A stretch of 64,000 nt of DNA, taken from Lycorma delicatula (lineage: Eukaryota > Arthropoda > Insecta > Hemiptera > Fulgoridae). The notes beneath the pieces are model-generated. The model saw only the letters and a list, made by a program, of their open reading frames with translations. It did no database searches and was not told the origin of the DNA. The stretch is taken from NCBI RefSeq assembly GCF_047948215.1, contig NC_134463.1, positions 99,600,657 through 99,664,656 on the forward strand. The letters are read 5' to 3'. The translations under genes and the position numbers were made by a program. Of this stretch, positions 61,201 to 64,000 are shown one piece after another. Within the stretch, counting starts at the first letter, position 1, and each line of letters starts with the position of its first letter.

Positions 61201-61815
61201 GTTGAGGATATAAAAATCTACCAAGTACTACTTTATTCGCATGAGCATAAATTCTCGCGTGTCACCATCTAATTGAACTACGACATTAAAATAGATAATA
61301 AGTTTCTTAAGAAGTCGATATTGATATCGAATTCAATACTTCTCAAACCATCAAAAATTTATTAAATATGTAAATAGTTTTCGTTCTCTTTCATTTTATA
61401 TCGCACTGATTTGTTTTGTACGCGTATTATGATAATAATACAAATTGTTCTTTATAAATAATTGACATTAAATTTAGTAAATCGTATAATAACAGCCTGA
61501 AAAAATCGACATTGACCGAGACAATCATTGATATAGAGAATGCCGATCTATATAACAATATGCATCGGTATAGACACAATTTAGAAAAAAATTAGTAAAA
61601 GAAGATCTATGTTATTATTTATAAGTTTTTTTCTTTATTCACGGTTTATTTTTCAGCGAGAATTGACGAGATTTGAATTATGGTAAACATTCCATGGGTT
61701 ACATGAAAGCTATTTTGCGATTGGTTCAGTAGTTTTCGTGATTATCGGGAACATACGAAAAAGACATTTTGTGTGTGTTCGTGTGCGCGCACGCAAATTA
61801 AGAAGTGATATAAAT
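61190..61815 (+). repeat. Dispersed repeat C, copy 3
   Basis: Most complete copy: TATAAAAATCTACC, TTCTCGCGTG, GAAGTCGATATTGATATCGA, a second TTTAGTAAATCGTATAATAA unit, and the GATTGGTTCAGTAGTTTTCG end (61717-61736) followed by a TGTGTG tract. Next to a family B SINE, as at 33 kb. Confidence 0.7.
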
Positions 61816-61859
61816 CAAACTTTTTAATAAACTACATTTCTCATTTTTTCGTAAACTTT

Positions 61860-62166
61860 TTCTTCTTTCTAATATGTACATTGCAATCTGTTCAAATCTG
61901 TAAACAATTAGCAACCTCTTACGGTCAATGAGATGAGGATAATATCTATGAGTCTTGTACAAACTCTGACCGACCATTCCTGAGACGTGTGGTTAATTTT
62001 ACCCCGACCACCAAAGTATACCGGTATTCACCGCCTAGTAATCAAATCCGTATAAAAACAACTAACGTTTACTAGGATTTGACCCTCGGACCTTCGAATT
62101 CAAAGATCAGTGTTAAACAACTTATTTGCGACGACGAGTTAGCCGTTAGACCGGTCCTACGGGCTA
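61860..62166 (-). repeat. tRNA-derived SINE family B, variant subfamily
   Basis: Minus strand: CCCGTAGGACCGGTCTAACG head, a GGTCAAATCCTAGTAAACG B-box remnant, GGATTTGATTACTAGGCGGT, CACACGTCTCAGGAATGGTC, ending in the TTGAACAGATTGCAATGTAC 3' end shared with the 50.6-kb copy. Confidence 0.75.
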
Positions 62167-62169
62167 ATT

Positions 62170-63180
62170 TTTCCGTAAATGTAGTTCTAAATTTTAAAGA
62201 GCTAAATTCTTCTTAAGAATTTTATAGACTTTTCGTTTCGTTCATTAGAATTATTACAATCTACTTTTTTAAGCAAAAAGTTTTTGTAAAATAGAATTAA
62301 TAATATTCCGTATAATGTTAACTAATCAATAGCCAACATTAAAGAAAAATTAATAGATAAGTACGAAAAATTAAAACCGGTTTTGAATTGTATAAACGAG
62401 AAGAGCATAACATTATGTATTGGAGAGCCAAGATCTATTGTAGGTAAGCCGTAATATTACGGCTCTGTATAATGTAGGCTATAGGAGATACCTTACTTCT
62501 TTTGATTGACAGCAACCTGAGATCTAAAACTAGTCAAGAAAGACTATTGTTTTATAGTTTGGAACGGACATTGATTTGTGGTCTGCGTTGTTGTTTTTGT
62601 TGTAAACAACATACGTATATATGTGTGTGGGTTAAGACCTCCGGCTAACTTTAAAAATCTAACGTTGAATATAATCTAATATCGAATTTTTGATGTGTGC
62701 ATCTCGTCAAGAAAATACTATTATCATAAATCGGATTTATCTCGATTATATTATTTCAAACTACGTAAACCAATCAGAAAATTATTTATAATTTTCAGTT
62801 GCACAATAACAAGGCCAAAAATGATTTGTTTCGTCAATTTTTATATAAAAATGTTTACTTTTTAAACCCATGATAATTCCACCGAAATGCAAATTATATT
62901 TATTCTTTCAAGTGAATTATTTACTTTTATAACAATGAAGATTTTTTGTATAATAAACATTATTTTCATAAAAATCCAATTTTGAATGTTTTCTCGTATT
63001 CTAAGACGTTTTACTTCTAAGATCGACAAAAAATGATCTTAATCTCTAGAATATAGCTCCTATATAATATGGATACATTCAACATAAACAGGGAATTATT
63101 TTTGGTACTATCAAGAAATTAAAATTTTAATAAGCATAAAAACGTAATAATAATAAAATTTTCCGTCAAATTTGAATTGG
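62170..63180. other. AT-rich DNA without genes
   Basis: Nothing recognised between the SINE and the I-like LINE. Confidence 0.55.
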
Positions 63181-63186
63181 GGCTCT

Positions 63187-64000
63187 GATAAATTTGTATT
63201 GTTGAGACTTTGCAAAGCATTGGTCCAATCTAGAATAGATTACGGATCAATAGCGTATGGTTACGCCAAAAAAGTCTCATCTTAAGAAACTCGACGGGAT
63301 CCGTAACAAAGGAATCAGACTTACCACAGGAGCTTTCCGTACCAGTCCGACTGACAGCATATTGTCAGAATCAGGAGGTATGCCGTTGAACTACAGAAGG
63401 GAAACAATCCTGCTAAGATATACAGCTTATGTTTTGGCCTCTTCAAGACATATAAATTTGGTTTCCTTTTATAAACACAGTTTGGCTGTACAGTATCGGA
63501 AAAGACCCACTTTTTCTAGATCAGGGGGAATAAGGAGAATTGAGATCTGTGGAAACTATGGTACAGATCTGCCAGAAGTTCTCCCGGTCTTCAGAAGAAA
63601 ACCCCCACTGTTGTTGATGTCTACGGTGGAGAGCTGAATAGACTGGAAGAAGAATATAGAACAGAGATTATCAAACGTTTATATTCCAGATGTTTTTCGA
63701 TGACTGATTGCAGAATTTAAAAATTTCACCCGTGTATTAATGAGTCGAAGAACGGCGGTCGGAAGCTCATTAGTCGTATATGACGAATCCCACTTTTGGG
63801 GCTTATCTGCAATAGCCAGTGTCCACATAGCAGAGTTATACGCAATTCAGCGAGCTCTTTGTTACGTATTACAACGAAGAGAGAGTGCTTCTCTCCTCCG
63901 ATTCCTTAAGTGCAATCACTGCTTTAAGGAATGGCTTTACGCATGATGCATGTTCAGGATATATTGGCAGCTTTTAAAAATCTTAGAGATAACTGCAAGC
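63187..64000 (+). pseudogene. I-like LINE, reverse-transcriptase C-terminus and ribonuclease H (partial at window end)
   Basis: DKFVLLRLCKALVQSRIDYG is in one frame. After a one-base shift, KSHLKKLDGIRNKGIRLTTG, AFRTSPTDSILSESGGMPLN and YRRETILLRYTAYVLASSRH follow (to 63637); then stops; then AVGSSLVVYDESHFWGLSAI and SVHIAELYAIQRALCYVLQR (63740-63946), an RNase H domain with its catalytic Glu (AEL). The usual first Asp (TDGSK) appears as NESK in a neighbouring frame, so the nuclease is probably dead. The element continues past the window edge. Confidence 0.8.

Noticed and set aside
1..64000. CRISPR arrays, bacterial operons, ribosome-binding sites, rRNA
   Set aside because: None seen; the spliced Hox exon, SINEs and LINEs show animal nuclear DNA.

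Overview
This is AT-rich animal DNA from a large, repeat-laden insect genome. The only host protein-coding gene I can support is the first coding exon of the Hox gene Deformed (Dfd, Hox4), on the minus strand at 42133-42763. It carries the Hox N-terminal MSSFLMN motif, a DPKFPP motif typical of Hox4 proteins, His/Pro/Ser-rich linkers and the YPWM hexapeptide, and ends at a consensus splice donor. No homeobox exon is visible, so positions 1-42131 appear to be one Dfd intron longer than 42 kb, and 42764-64000 is the 5' side of the gene, facing Scr in the usual insect cluster order. The transposon families (mariner, RTE-like and jockey/I-like LINEs, tRNA-derived SINEs) suggest a hemimetabolous insect, most likely a hemipteran; that is inference from family resemblance.

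Layout. 1-42 kb (intron): a 1.29-kb mariner with intact ends (2386-3678) and a stray 80-bp piece of the same family about 1.2 kb before it; LINE 3' remnants near 7.4, 8.3, 11.2 and 38.4 kb; an old mariner relic near 14 kb; a charged-repeat open frame near 26.8 kb; a decayed copy of an unclassified protein family with an ERGERFHQD motif (31.7-32.8 kb); many SINE copies; and several GC-richer blocks of unknown identity. 38.65-46.1 kb, surrounding the Dfd exon, contains no recognisable transposon. It does contain a GC-rich block about 1 kb upstream of the start codon with an exact TGATGGATGG Exd/Hox-type site, and a 93-nt near-perfect hairpin about 2.1 kb upstream. 46-64 kb: SINEs, a 5'-truncated mariner whose third catalytic Asp is Gly, three copies of one jockey-like LINE, an I-like LINE with a ribonuclease H domain running off the end, a GC-rich island at 55.2-55.74 kb, and a GC-richer block at 57.6-57.97 kb with Exd/Hox, Hth and GAGAG motifs.

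Functionally the window is a Hox exon with its non-coding surroundings. Everything else that resembles a gene looks like mobile-element sequence in various stages of decay, none with an intact reading frame. The regulatory blocks are motif-level candidates only.
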